Source: Anaerolineales bacterium HSG25 (GTDB taxonomy: Bacteria; Chloroflexota; Anaerolineae; 4572-78; J111). From it: DNA of 36,829 nucleotides. Location: NCBI GenBank assembly GCA_030377865.1, contig JAUCGA010000054.1, forward strand, positions 1-36,829, given 5' to 3'. The notes under the pieces were generated by a model. The model was not told where the DNA came from, did no database searches, and saw nothing but the letters and a program-made list of their open reading frames with translations. The position numbers and the translations under genes are program-made. Every line of letters begins with the position of its first letter. Position 1 is the stretch's first letter. Positions 26,065-34,966 of the stretch are shown piece after piece.

Positions 26065-26397
26065 TCGGTCTTGACCTTCGTTTGAGTCAGTTAAAAAATT
26101 AAACGCAAGAGATGCAAAGTAGTTTTCAGAACTAACTTGTTAAAAACAGGAGTGTCAAAATTGTATTTTGACAGCAAGAATGGAATTCTTGCACTCCGAG
26201 AAAAGTGACAACTTAGAAATGAAAGTTACTAAGAGACGCGAGTGACGCAAACGTTTTTTATAGCGTCCCTTGCGCCTTTAGCGCCTCTTGCGTTACGTTT
26301 TGTGCTTTTCTAAATGACCGAAATGACGACCATCCGCCGTTGTGCGCTCCAAGTCGTAACTCTAATAACTATCCAGAAAAATATCTGCTTGTACAAT

Positions 26398-26430
26398 AGA
26401 AGCCGAGTTTTTTGAAAAAACTCGGCTTTT
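26398..26430. repeat. 33-bp palindrome, member 6 (possible terminator)
   Basis: Arms of 15 nt (left arm AGAAGCCGAGTTTTT) around the loop TGA, with one G-T pair near the base. It lies about 40 bases beyond the stop of the aldehyde oxidoreductase, so it could terminate that transcript. Confidence 0.85.
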
Positions 26431-26471
26431 TAGAAACAAATCTTATCTGGATAATTATAAATCGTAATTAT

Positions 26472-28415
26472 TTATAGATTTAGTTGATCCGCCACCCACG
26501 CGAGGTCAAGCTCGGTGAGTTTATGACGGGTAGGGATGCCGGTCTCGACATCCCAGTTGCTTTGTCGGAAATATTCGTCAAGCGCGGCCTCAAATTCGGC
26601 CCGGTCGAGCTTGAGGCCGGCGGTTGGCCCATTTTTGAGTGCTTTTTTAAACATCTTGGCCGGAAGTTGATCCTGCTCACGGTCAATACCATCACGAGCA
26701 TTAAAAGCTCGTAACATATTAACCCGACGCTCGCCAATGGTTAATAGTTCATCAATGGTAATATCCCAGCCTGTCACCGCTGTAATCGTAGCCCGTAAGA
26801 CTTCGGGGTCATATAACTGCCAAGCAGGGCCATAAACAAATTGACAAACGTTGACACTATCGGCCAAACTATAAAAATGTTGGGTTTTAAGGGCAAAATT
26901 GATCTTCCCTGGGCTAAGTGAGAGGGGCGGTTGCGCCTCGGTCAGTCCAATCATGGCTAACCGTTCTGGATATTCTGGTTCGTCTCCTTCGTAGGCTCCG
27001 TCATGCTCACTACTTTGATGGTCGGCTCCAAAGGGATTGACCGCGTATATCAACCCTATGCTCCGTTTGAGTTGGGGCATGTGGGCTGGTGCTTCCTGTT
27101 TACGGCTGGTTATCAGATATTCTTCGGTACCGCGTCCGATAATTTCAGCGGCTCGGGCCGACCCTTCGGCCAAAATATTACCGAATCCCTCTCGTTTGGC
27201 AATCATCTCGGTCAGTTTGACCATAACCTCGGCATTGCCAAAGCGTACCTCTAGGCCGTCCGTATCCTCTAGGGTGAGTTTACCGTTCTCAAAACATTCC
27301 ATCGCCCAAGCAATAGTGGCTCCACACGAGATGGTGTCCATGCCGTATTGATTACATAGCTGATTGGCGTAAGCCACCGCGGGGAGATCACTCACACCAC
27401 AGTAATTACCAAAGGTCGAGGTTGTTTCATACTCTGGACCACCGTAGTAAGGGTCAACTTTATATGGCCCTTCTGTAATTTCAACCACACGTTTACAGCG
27501 GATGGTGCAGGCATAACAGGTATCACGGCCACGTCGGTCTTGCTTGTCCTCATCAGCCCCACGCAGAATGGTGTCGTACATAGTAGTGCCGTCAATCGCT
27601 TCCCAACTATCAAACACACCACTGTTATAGTTGTATGAGGGCAAACCACCGGCGGCTTGTTGATAGCCCGTAACCTCTGGCGTGCCATATTTACTCAAGC
27701 TAGCCACATCTGATTCTGGTAGCTCTTTGACTCCCTGTTGAGCCAGATTAATCAGCCCTTTCGGGTCAGCCATTTTGAACTGTTTTTTACCCTGCTTACC
27801 TCGTACCACGACTGCTTTGAGTTTTTTGCTGGCCATAACTGTGCCCATGCCGGTCCGACCATTAGCCCGATTGCTCATGTTCATGATCGCTCCGTAGCGA
27901 ACCCCTAACTCAGATGCGGGACCGACTTGAGCGACCTCAATCTGTTTATCGCCCAACTCTTCTTGTAGAATGGCCTCGACCTCGCCAGTGATTTTACCCC
28001 ACAAATGGGAGGCATCACGCAATTCATACTGACCGTCATGCACCCACAGATAAACAGGTTTAGACGACTGTCCTTTAATGATGAAGGCATCGAATCCGGC
28101 GAACTTCATCTCGGCGGGGAAAAATCCACCTGATTGAGCATCGCCAATTGCATCGGTGAGCGGGCTTTTGGCGGTTGAGGTCATGCGGCTTTGACCCGAA
28201 ATCGGCGCGCCAGTGATCACTCCGACAGAAAGAGCCAAGATATTATCAGGGCCAAGTGGGTCGGCATTTGCGGGCATCTCCTTGAGCAGGTAATACGTGT
28301 TAAGGGCACTACCGCCCATATATTTACGATAAAAGCTTTCTGGTGGTTCTTCAACCGTCAGTTCACCAGTTGTTAAGTTAACATGTAAAATTTTGCCATT
28401 ATATCCATATCTCAT
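26472..28415 (-). CDS. Tungsten-containing aldehyde:ferredoxin oxidoreductase
   Basis: Oxidises aldehydes to acids with ferredoxin, using a tungsto-bispterin and a 4Fe-4S cluster. At 647 residues it has family length. The N-terminal MRYGYNGKILHVNLTTGEL is diagnostic. The cluster ligands are CYACTIRC (CxxCxxxC), with the fourth Cys in SVNVCQFVYG. Pterin-site segments such as GRTGMGTVMASKKLKAV and GGPEYET are present. The frame could open 9 bases earlier at GTG, but the ATG at 28415 follows GGAGG at 8-base spacing and is preferred. It starts 1 base after the stop of the upstream MoaD-like gene, so the two are one operon. Such enzymes point to anaerobic or fermentative metabolism. Confidence 0.92.
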   Translation of the reverse strand: MRYGYNGKILHVNLTTGELTVEEPPESFYRKYMGGSALNTYYLLKEMPANADPLGPDNILALSVGVITGAPISGQSRMTSTAKSPLTDAIGDAQSGGFFPAEMKFAGFDAFIIKGQSSKPVYLWVHDGQYELRDASHLWGKITGEVEAILQEELGDKQIEVAQVGPASELGVRYGAIMNMSNRANGRTGMGTVMASKKLKAVVVRGKQGKKQFKMADPKGLINLAQQGVKELPESDVASLSKYGTPEVTGYQQAAGGLPSYNYNSGVFDSWEAIDGTTMYDTILRGADEDKQDRRGRDTCYACTIRCKRVVEITEGPYKVDPYYGGPEYETTSTFGNYCGVSDLPAVAYANQLCNQYGMDTISCGATIAWAMECFENGKLTLEDTDGLEVRFGNAEVMVKLTEMIAKREGFGNILAEGSARAAEIIGRGTEEYLITSRKQEAPAHMPQLKRSIGLIYAVNPFGADHQSSEHDGAYEGDEPEYPERLAMIGLTEAQPPLSLSPGKINFALKTQHFYSLADSVNVCQFVYGPAWQLYDPEVLRATITAVTGWDITIDELLTIGERRVNMLRAFNARDGIDREQDQLPAKMFKKALKNGPTAGLKLDRAEFEAALDEYFRQSNWDVETGIPTRHKLTELDLAWVADQLNL

Positions 28416-28416
28416 C

Positions 28417-28647
28417 TTAGCCACCTCCGACTATTCTGAATAATTGCAACGCATCATTGGGTTGTAAACGGTACGAAAGCTGAACCTGCATACCATTAAC
28501 ATTGGCCGATACTTTGCGCTTGATGTTTAGGTGCGCGACCACATCTTGAACCGTGGCCGTTTCGGGCAAAGTCAAGGTCGTTTGCCCTTTCATTTCACGG
28601 GGGAGCGAGTCTCTTAATAGGCCGTGTAGTCTGACTTTGATTTCCAT
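28417..28647 (-). CDS. MoaD/ThiS-family sulfur carrier protein
   Basis: A 76-residue ubiquitin-like protein. It has the beta-grasp pattern (EIKVRLHGLLRDSLP ... TLTLPETATVQDVVAHL) and ends in Gly-Gly-Gly (RIVGGG). The C-terminal Gly is the residue that is adenylated and thiocarboxylated to pass sulfur into the pterin cofactor. It lies immediately upstream of the tungsten oxidoreductase on the same strand, as is common for AOR-linked MoaD proteins that serve the tungsten cofactor. ThiS-like function is possible but less likely in this context. Confidence 0.85.
   Translation of the reverse strand: MEIKVRLHGLLRDSLPREMKGQTTLTLPETATVQDVVAHLNIKRKVSANVNGMQVQLSYRLQPNDALQLFRIVGGG
28424..28428 (-). promoter_or_regulatory. 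Ribosome binding site of the aldehyde oxidoreductase
   Basis: GGAGG on the minus strand, overlapping the last codons of the MoaD-like gene and 8 bases before the ATG. It selects ATG 28415 over the upstream GTG. Confidence 0.75.
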
Positions 28648-28670
28648 TAGGCAGAAGGAAAGAAATAATC

Positions 28671-28797
28671 CTCACCCTAACTTTTTCTTTGGTTCAGTAG
28701 AAAACAGGACTACAACGGATAATTGGAAGAAACGGATTGGTTCTCGATGACACGAATTAACCGAATTTAAATGTAATCAGTCCGTTATCGGAGAGAT
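28671..28797. repeat. Dispersed repeat D, copy 2
   Basis: Matches the reverse complement of positions 1-127 at about 94%. Beyond it, the segment TTGTAGTCTTGCTCACCC (about 28826-28843) partly mirrors its left end, so the whole element may run to about 28843. The gap 28648-29461 also holds element E and the likely gyrA promoter. Confidence 0.8.
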
Positions 28798-28907
28798 TTT
28801 TATCCGTTAAATTCCCAAATCTGTTGTAGTCTTGCTCACCCAAAGATTCCGTTAGCGTCAATTTAATTCTTCCACGTGCTTTATGTCTCGTGTTTGGTTG
28901 ACAGGTC

Positions 28908-29081
28908 TTGCTTTCGGCTGACTCAGTAGCGTATACTCCTCCTGTTTGACAAGACTGCCCCGAAATAAATTTCAGGGCTATAGCACAGCGAATTCATCAC
29001 CGTGCGGAGTCGGTTATGTGAAACTGGTATATCTGGCGGGGAGTCAAGTCAAAGAGGTATACGCTATTGCTTTCGGCTGAC
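28908..29081. mobile_element. MITE-like element E with 15-bp direct repeats
   Basis: TTGCTTTCGGCTGAC is duplicated exactly at 28908-28922 and 29067-29081. Between the copies are imperfect inverted ends (TAGCGTATACTCCT near 28927 and GTATACGCTA ending at 29066). The layout matches a 144-bp insertion with a 15-bp target duplication. No ORF. Confidence 0.65.
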
Positions 29082-29348
29082 ATTGTAACCCATTCGATAA
29101 AAATTGTAAATTAGTGTAATGGTCTGACCACTACACATAATGTTATGTTACCCTTGTAAAAATATAATGGCACTTAAATCTATTCAATATGTAGCCATAA
29201 AAGCGTGTTTTTTTGCCAACTAGGTGATTTATTGAGCATGGTAGTCTGTTTGGGTTAGATGTCAATTTTGATTGATTTATGTGGTCAAACCTCGTCGTAC
29301 AAGCGCAAGATAGTTATTGTATGAATAGCACAAAGCGCCGTTTTGGGG

Positions 29349-29354
29349 TATAAT
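29349..29354 (+). promoter_or_regulatory. Possible gyrA promoter (-10)
   Basis: A perfect TATAAT about 108 bases upstream of the gyrA start. No strong -35 at standard spacing is visible, so this is a moderate pattern-based call. Confidence 0.35.
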
Positions 29355-29461
29355 ACAGGGATGGGGTATCATTTTAAAATGGTGTCTTGCAGTTGAAATA
29401 TAAGCAGTAAATCTAACTTTATTGCGTCACATACGCAGTAACTAGTTCAACGAGGTTTTAC

Positions 29462-31999
29462 ATGGATATTGGAACGATTAAGAATGTTGACATCGAAAAT
29501 GAGATGAAAGTCGCCTATCTGGATTATGCCATGAGCGTGATTGTATCGCGGGCTTTGCCTGACGCTCGTGACGGCTTAAAACCAGTCCATCGGCGAATTT
29601 TATACGCGATGCACGACATGGGAGTTCGACATAATACCCCCTACCGCAAAAGTGCGCGGGTGGTCGGGGACGTGTTGGGGAAATACCACCCCCACGGTGA
29701 TACCGCAGTTTACGATTCGATGGTACGGATGGCTCAAGATTTCTCTCTACGATACCTGCTGGTTGATGGTCAAGGGAACTTTGGTAGTGTTGACGGAGAC
29801 AGTCCCGCGGCCATGCGCTATACCGAAGCACGATTAGCGAAAATCTCTCAAGAGATGTTGGCTGACATCAGCAAGGATACCATCACCTGGGGTGACAATT
29901 TTGATGGAAGTTTACAAGAGCCAGAAGTGTTACCGGCTCGATTGCCGAATCTGTTATTAAACGGCACCTCCGGGATTGCGGTGGGCATGGCGACCAATAT
30001 CCCGCCCCATAACCTGCACGAAATTTGCGACGCGCTTATCTATCTGATTGGGCGATTGGATGAAGCGGCAGAAGTAACAACCGAAGATTTGATGCAGTTT
30101 GTTAAGGGGCCAGATTTCCCTACTGGAGCCGAGCTATTCGGTGCAGAAGGGTTGCTCAATGCCTACGCCACAGGTAAAGGCCGAGTAATCATGCGGGCAG
30201 TGGGCCAAATCGAAGAGATGAATAAGCCTAATCGCTTCCGTATCGTCTTTACCGAGATTCCCTACCAAGTTAACAAAGCCTCCCTGCTAGAACGGATTGC
30301 AGAACTGGTACGGCAAGGCAAATTAAAAGATATTTCTGACCTACGTGACGAGTCAGATCGAAAAGGCATGGCGATTGTGGTTGAGCTAAAACGGAGCGCC
30401 CAACCAACCAAAGTCCTGAACCAACTGTTCAAATTTACGGCCTTACAATCGAGCTTTGGTATTAACATGCTGGCATTGTTAGATGGTGAGCCACGAGTTC
30501 TGTCCTTGAAAAAAGCGCTCTTGGCCTACATCGAACATCGCCAAATCGTCATCACCCGCCGGATTGAGTTTGACTTGAATAAGGCCAAACAACGAGCGCA
30601 TATTTTAGAAGGATTGCGAATTGCCCTCAACCATCTTGATGAGGTTATCAAAACGATTCGAGCCAGTGCTGATACAGAATCAGCCCGACAACAGTTGATG
30701 GTCAAATTTGGACTGAGTGAAGTACAGGCTCAAGCAATTTTAGACATGCAGTTACGTCGCTTGGCGGCCCTAGAACGACAAAAAATCGAGGATGAATATC
30801 AAGAACTGCTAAACGTCATTGCCGAATTGGAGGGTATTTTAGCCGATCCACAAAAAATTCTAGCCATCATCAAAGAGGACTTAATTTACCTTAAAGAGAC
30901 CTACGGAGATAAACGTCGTACTAAGGTTTTACAAGATGTAAACGAGAACTTTGACGAGCGTGATTTGGTTAAAGAGGAAGAGGTGCTCATCTCCTTAACT
31001 CAGCGAGGCTATATCAAACGAGTACCGAGCAAAACCTACCGTCGCCAAGGTCGTGGCGGACGTGGTGTAACCGGCATGGCTACTCGTGATGAGGATGTAG
31101 TCGAGTTTATGTTTGCCGCAAATACACTACATACTATCCTCTTCTTTACGGATCGCGGTAAAGTGTACGCTGTCGATAGCTACAAAATTCCAGATGCGAG
31201 CCGAACCGCCAAAGGTTCATCAATTATGAACATGATCAATATCACCCCCGGCGAACGGGTAACCGCGATGGTGGTTGTGCCGGACTTTAAACTGGCTGAT
31301 TACTTAATCATGATTACTCACAAAGGTCGTATCAAACGCACCCAATTAAGTGAATTTGCCTCGGTACGTCCGAGTGGCTTAAAGGCGCTAACCCTTGACG
31401 AAGATGATAAGTTGGGTTGGGTCAAGTTGACCGACGGTTCCAACGAGGTGATTGTGGTCTCTCGTAGTGGGCAAGCGATTCGTTTCCGCGAAACTGATGT
31501 CCGCTCCATGGGACGAACTGCCGCCGGAGTTGGAGCCATGCGCTTAAAATCAGACGACGAGATTCGGGGCATGGATGTAGTCGAAGCTGATGCTCAATTG
31601 TTAGTCGTCACCGAAAAAGGATACGCCAAACGAACTTTGCTCAGTGAGTACAACCTGCAACGCCGAAACGGTGGCGGAGTACGAACCCTCAGTAAAACCG
31701 CCATGGATCGCACTGGCGATATTGTCGCCGCTAGGGTTGTAACCGAGGATGGTGATCTATCGTTGATATCTAAAGACGGAATTATTTTACGAACCCCTAT
31801 CGAAACCGTATCCCAACAAAGTCGCCCCACTATGGGTGTTCGAGTGATGAACATGAAACGGGGTGATGTAGTGGCCTCGGTAGCTATATTAGATACAACT
31901 GAAAATAAAGCTGACAAAACCAAGAGTAGCACCTCAAGCAATACTGAACCACAAGCCGATGTACCTCTCACCACACCGCCCTCAACCAATGGCCACTAA
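29462..31999 (+). CDS. gyrA: DNA gyrase subunit A
   Basis: The breakage-reunion subunit of DNA gyrase, 845 residues. The N-terminus reads [25 protein letters not shown]. The helix around the quinolone-binding region is [17 protein letters not shown], with Thr81 and Asp85 at the positions equivalent to Ser83/Asp87 of E. coli. Catalytic Tyr120 lies in [10 protein letters not shown]. The C-terminal beta-pinwheel is present and contains a GyrA-box-like QGRGGRG, which supports gyrase over topoisomerase IV. A Ser/Thr-rich tail follows. The ATG stands alone in a fresh transcription unit after an 800-base gap, and a palindromic hairpin follows the stop. Confidence 0.95.
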   Translation: MDIGTIKNVDIENEMKVAYLDYAMSVIVSRALPDARDGLKPVHRRILYAMHDMGVRHNTPYRKSARVVGDVLGKYHPHGDTAVYDSMVRMAQDFSLRYLLVDGQGNFGSVDGDSPAAMRYTEARLAKISQEMLADISKDTITWGDNFDGSLQEPEVLPARLPNLLLNGTSGIAVGMATNIPPHNLHEICDALIYLIGRLDEAAEVTTEDLMQFVKGPDFPTGAELFGAEGLLNAYATGKGRVIMRAVGQIEEMNKPNRFRIVFTEIPYQVNKASLLERIAELVRQGKLKDISDLRDESDRKGMAIVVELKRSAQPTKVLNQLFKFTALQSSFGINMLALLDGEPRVLSLKKALLAYIEHRQIVITRRIEFDLNKAKQRAHILEGLRIALNHLDEVIKTIRASADTESARQQLMVKFGLSEVQAQAILDMQLRRLAALERQKIEDEYQELLNVIAELEGILADPQKILAIIKEDLIYLKETYGDKRRTKVLQDVNENFDERDLVKEEEVLISLTQRGYIKRVPSKTYRRQGRGGRGVTGMATRDEDVVEFMFAANTLHTILFFTDRGKVYAVDSYKIPDASRTAKGSSIMNMINITPGERVTAMVVVPDFKLADYLIMITHKGRIKRTQLSEFASVRPSGLKALTLDEDDKLGWVKLTDGSNEVIVVSRSGQAIRFRETDVRSMGRTAAGVGAMRLKSDDEIRGMDVVEADAQLLVVTEKGYAKRTLLSEYNLQRRNGGGVRTLSKTAMDRTGDIVAARVVTEDGDLSLISKDGIILRTPIETVSQQSRPTMGVRVMNMKRGDVVASVAILDTTENKADKTKSSTSSNTEPQADVPLTTPPSTNGH

Positions 32000-32011
32000 T
32001 CATAATGCTTA

Positions 32012-32044
32012 AGAATGGTTCAATCTAAAAGATTGAACCATTCT
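32012..32044. repeat. 33-bp palindrome, member 7 (possible gyrA terminator)
   Basis: Arms of 15 nt (left arm AGAATGGTTCAATCT) around the loop AAA, 12 bases after the gyrA stop and followed by GCATTTTCT. Position fits a terminator, although the T-run is weak. Confidence 0.9.
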
Positions 32045-32153
32045 GCATTTTCTAATTACACTTCCTTAAAAAATAGGGCATGAGAAGTGAGATCGCTTCT
32101 TGTCTCTTATTTCTTCTACCGTCTTTCAGATAAAAATTTTCAATTCAAGACCA

Positions 32154-32186
32154 ACCTTCCCGCAAGTTCAAAACTTGCGGGAAGGT
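32154..32186. repeat. 33-bp palindrome, member 8
   Basis: Arms of 15 nt (left arm ACCTTCCCGCAAGTT) around the loop CAA. Confidence 0.9.
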
Positions 32187-32224
32187 GACAACTAAAAATG
32201 TTTATCTGAACATCTATAAATAAC

Positions 32225-32315
32225 GTAAATATTCAGTGAACTCGCCAGAAAGAGTGCCAGAAACCCGATTTCTTTGAGAAATCGGGTTTCTAGGGCTACT
32301 TTACTGAACTTTTAC
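32225..32315. mobile_element. Repeat C, full copy 2 (inverted, 91 bp)
   Basis: Same termini and same length as 10096-10186 but in the opposite orientation (starts GTAAATATTCAGTGAACTCG). The gap 32000-32638 is filled with this, two palindromes and the nested A/B elements. Confidence 0.75.
32259..32291. repeat. 33-bp palindrome, member 9
   Basis: Identical to member 2 (left arm AGAAACCCGATTTCT), at the centre of repeat C copy 2. Confidence 0.9.
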
Positions 32316-32323
32316 TAAATAAC

Positions 32324-32627
32324 GGTAGTGATGACATGTTGACTGATAACCTGCTCCATGTCGTTCTGAGCCGAAAGCGAAGAATCACCTTGAACCTACC
32401 TAGTTTCGGGTTATAGGAAGTTCCAGAATTTAAAACCTCCCAAAACCATTGTGACACTCTACCCCCTCCCAGCCTCCCTCTGCTAGGGGGAGGAGTCTCT
32501 ACCCCCCTAGCAGAGGGGGGTAGAGACTCTGCTCAATTTGGGAGATTTATTTTCTTGGAATTGCCATAGACCCTTCGCCAAAGACGCTCAGGATGACATG
32601 CTCATCAGTCAATGATGCAACACTACC
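32324..32627. mobile_element. MITE-like element B, copy 1, interrupted by element A
   Basis: Ends GGTAGTGATGACATGTTGAC and the inverted CAATGATGCAACACTACC are imperfect terminal inverted repeats. The uninterrupted copy at 36548-36699 is 152 bp. Here the same sequence is split after TTTCGGGTTATA and resumes at ATAGACCCTTCG. The right end covers the spurious upstream start of cdsA. Confidence 0.8.
32416..32565. mobile_element. MITE-like element A, copy 4, nested in element B
   Basis: Inverse orientation relative to copy 2: GGAAGTTCCA ... TGGAATTGCC ends with the C/G-rich palindromic core (CTCTACCCC). It is flanked by ATA on both sides, compatible with a short target duplication. Confidence 0.8.
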
Positions 32628-32638
32628 CAAATAACATT

Positions 32639-33427
32639 ATGCTTCGAACACGTCTCATAAGTGGTCTTCTTGCTATTCCCATTGTCTTTTTAGCAGTATA
32701 TTTAGGTGGAGTCTGGTTTTTGGTAGGAGCTTGGCTCATTGCAATGGTTGCTGGTTGGGAATTTGGAGAGATGATGAAATCGGGCGGGTATCACACAACC
32801 CCTCTCATCACTCTTGCCCTCATCACCCTGTTACTGGCTGATAGTTATCAATGGCCTTATAGCCAACTACAGCTAATTGTTACGGTCGTCATTATCCCCG
32901 CTTTAATCTGGCAACTTTTTCGTAAAAAAACCGACACTCCAACTGCCGATTGGGCCTTAACCATTATGGGAGGGTTTTATGTCGGACTAGGATTAGCCCA
33001 TTTGGTCGCTTTACGGCAACTGGCTGACGGCGCGGTGTGGGTGACAATCGCTTTCCTTGCAACATGGGGGGCTGATACGCTGGCCTACTTTATTGGCCGA
33101 CAATTTGGCAAGCACAAAATTTGGCCTCGCCATAGTCCTAAAAAGACAGTTGAAGGATTTTTAGGGGGTATTTTGGGAGGCGTGATTGGGGCATTGTTGG
33201 TCGGGCTGGTTTTTCCAAATACCCTTGGAGTTGGTTTAGTAATAATTGGAGCTATAATTCCAGTTGTTGCCTTTTTGGGTGACATTTGTGAATCAATGCT
33301 CAAACGTGATACGGGAATAAAAGATTCATCTAACTTATTTCCCGGCCACGGTGGTTTTTTAGACCGAATAGATAGTTTGTTATTTGTTAGCATAGTCGTA
33401 TACTATTTTGCGGTATGGATTGGCTAA
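32639..33427 (+). CDS. cdsA: Phosphatidate cytidylyltransferase (CDP-diglyceride synthase)
   Basis: Makes CDP-diacylglycerol from CTP and phosphatidate in the membrane, the branch point of phospholipid synthesis. The protein is 262 residues with about seven or eight transmembrane helices. The C-terminal family signature is intact: SMLKRDTGIKDSSNLFPGHGG followed by FLDRIDS. The frame opens at 32612, but that ATG is inside the end of element B. The ATG at 32639 gives the typical MLRTRLISGLLAIP start and is preferred. The winged-helix gene follows within about 40 bases. Confidence 0.93.
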   Translation: MLRTRLISGLLAIPIVFLAVYLGGVWFLVGAWLIAMVAGWEFGEMMKSGGYHTTPLITLALITLLLADSYQWPYSQLQLIVTVVIIPALIWQLFRKKTDTPTADWALTIMGGFYVGLGLAHLVALRQLADGAVWVTIAFLATWGADTLAYFIGRQFGKHKIWPRHSPKKTVEGFLGGILGGVIGALLVGLVFPNTLGVGLVIIGAIIPVVAFLGDICESMLKRDTGIKDSSNLFPGHGGFLDRIDSLLFVSIVVYYFAVWIG

Positions 33428-33467
33428 CAATGTAGAAACATTATATATTTTAGGAGAATATTTCCTT

Positions 33468-33893
33468 TTGGTTTCCACCAATGATGATTTTACAGCCCGT
33501 TTAATGGACGAGATGGATCCTGAGTTATTGCAATTTATTAAAACCAAGGTAACATCCTTTATAAAATGGGACTTAATAAAATTTTTTCATCAAAACCCTC
33601 ATACTACCGATACAGTTGAAAATATCGCCAAGTATACGGGACGGGACGAACAGGCGGTTCAAATAGAGTTAGAGAGCCTAGCCCAGAATGGTCTGATGCT
33701 AAAAACTACGGTTGGTCAAACAACTGTCTATACTATTACCAGCAACATCCAATTACGAGAATCGATCAAACAGTTTGTAACAGCCTGCGAAGATAGACAC
33801 TTTCGAGTAAAAGTAGCCTACCATATCTTACAAGGGCTAGATAAACCATCAACAACGAGTCAACATCAAACCTCAGTAGAAAAGGCGACGTGA
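33468..33893 (+). CDS. Winged-helix (HTH) protein next to a KaiC-like ATPase
   Basis: A soluble protein of about 141 residues. Helix-turn-helix-like segments stand out: DTVENIAKYTGRDEQAVQIELESLAQNGLM, followed by a beta wing TTVGQTTVYTI, as in MarR/ArsR-type DNA-binding folds. No cofactor motif is seen. The frame opens at 33408 inside cdsA. The TTG at 33468 has AGGAGA 10 bases upstream and is favoured, but ATG at 33504 is possible. Its stop overlaps the first codon region of the KaiC-like gene, so both are probably translated together. It may regulate that operon or act with the ATPase. Confidence 0.65.
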   Translation: MVSTNDDFTARLMDEMDPELLQFIKTKVTSFIKWDLIKFFHQNPHTTDTVENIAKYTGRDEQAVQIELESLAQNGLMLKTTVGQTTVYTITSNIQLRESIKQFVTACEDRHFRVKVAYHILQGLDKPSTTSQHQTSVEKAT

Positions 33894-33895
33894 CT

Positions 33896-34660
33896 ATGAA
33901 GCTTAACCGTGTTAAAACAGGCATCAGCGGCCTTGACGAGATGCTTGGCGGCGGTTTTTTAGCCGAAACCGCTAATCTCGTTGAAGGCGCTCCCGGTACC
34001 GGAAAGACCACGCTTGGCATGCAGTTTATATATAACGGTATTGTGAAACACCAAGAACCGGGTTTAATTATCACCTTTGAACAGTTTCCCGAACAGTTCT
34101 ATCAAACAGCCTCAACATTCGGTTGGGACTTTGTCGACCTAGAACGTCGGGGATTGTTAAAAATTGTCATGACCAGCCCCGAAGTTAGTCGTGTTGACTT
34201 AAAACGGGTTGACGGTATCATCGAGCAGGTTATTCAAAATTTAGGTGTTAAACGGGTAATGATTGACAGTATCAGCCACTTCTCTCGTCTTACACAAGAC
34301 CCAATTCAATCCAGAGAGTTAAAATTTGCCTTTTTGAACGCCTTTAAACGGTATGGTATCACAACGGTTTTAACAAGTGAAGGTCAAGCTTTACTCGGAG
34401 AGGCACACGGGAACGATACAGTTGGTTTTATTGTTGATTCGTACTTAATACTACGATACGTAGAAATCGAATCGACGATTTGTAAAGCGCTACTCGTGTT
34501 AAAAATGCGGGGCAGTCATCATGCCAAAGATATTCGGCAGTATGATATAACGGCACAGGGAATTCAAATTCAATCAAAATTCGCTGGACAGTCCGGTATT
34601 CTGAGTGGATACCCACACCAAATGACAGATTCTTTTGTTAAAGCCTTTGTGAAGCCATAA
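33896..34660 (+). CDS. KaiC-like single-domain RecA-fold ATPase
   Basis: A 254-residue protein of the KaiC/RadA-like group, with one ATPase domain instead of KaiC's two. The start RVKTGISGLDEMLGGGF is typical. Walker A is EGAPGTGKTTL and Walker B is RVMIDSISHF. The KaiC catalytic-glutamate segment reads ITFEQFPEQF, so the second glutamate of the usual EE pair is Gln. It is not known to keep circadian time; such stand-alone proteins are often signalling or regulatory ATPases in archaea and Chloroflexota. A GTG at 33890, overlapping the upstream stop, is an alternative start. It is followed by two small membrane-protein genes, which suggests a membrane-linked signalling unit. Confidence 0.85.
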   Translation: MKLNRVKTGISGLDEMLGGGFLAETANLVEGAPGTGKTTLGMQFIYNGIVKHQEPGLIITFEQFPEQFYQTASTFGWDFVDLERRGLLKIVMTSPEVSRVDLKRVDGIIEQVIQNLGVKRVMIDSISHFSRLTQDPIQSRELKFAFLNAFKRYGITTVLTSEGQALLGEAHGNDTVGFIVDSYLILRYVEIESTICKALLVLKMRGSHHAKDIRQYDITAQGIQIQSKFAGQSGILSGYPHQMTDSFVKAFVKP

Positions 34661-34672
34661 CAAAATATACTG

Positions 34673-34966
34673 ATGAGTATTATCAATATTATTTTAACAA
34701 TTTATATATGGGCTTTAAGTATGATGATCATCTATTTTTTGATGGCGATTGCACGTTTTTATGAGAAAAAATCGAAGCAACGCTCATATCATCAGCTTTT
34801 TATACCCCCCATGTTTCTCTTTAGCCTTGCCACGTTGCGCTATTTGCTCATCGCTCCCACAATTACAGGTGATTTTCTAGGAGATGGCCTGCGTTTTATC
34901 GGAGGGGTTATTTTGCTTGGTGTAGGGTTATATGTGTTAAAATTGATGATAGGAGAACGGCGGTGA
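34673..34966 (+). CDS. Small membrane protein A of the KaiC-like operon
   Basis: 97 residues with three predicted transmembrane helices (about 5-27, 44-62, 72-92) and a basic loop FYEKKSKQRSYH after the first. No known domain recognised. It begins 12 bases after the KaiC-like stop, and its stop overlaps the start of the next gene by GTGA, so it is clearly in the operon. Its role is unknown; it could anchor or sense for the ATPase. Confidence 0.7.
   Translation: MSIINIILTIYIWALSMMIIYFLMAIARFYEKKSKQRSYHQLFIPPMFLFSLATLRYLLIAPTITGDFLGDGLRFIGGVILLGVGLYVLKLMIGERR

Noticed and set aside
26174..26192. Small palindrome GCAAGAATGGAATTCTTGC as a tenth 33-bp element
   Set aside because: Arms are only 8 nt with a 3-nt loop; pairing fails beyond that.
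29462..31999. Topoisomerase IV subunit (parC) instead of gyrA
   Set aside because: A GyrA-box-like QGRGGRG is present and the length and C-terminal repeats fit gyrase.
33896..34660. Circadian clock kaiC
   Set aside because: Only one ATPase domain is present and there are no kaiA or kaiB genes nearby.
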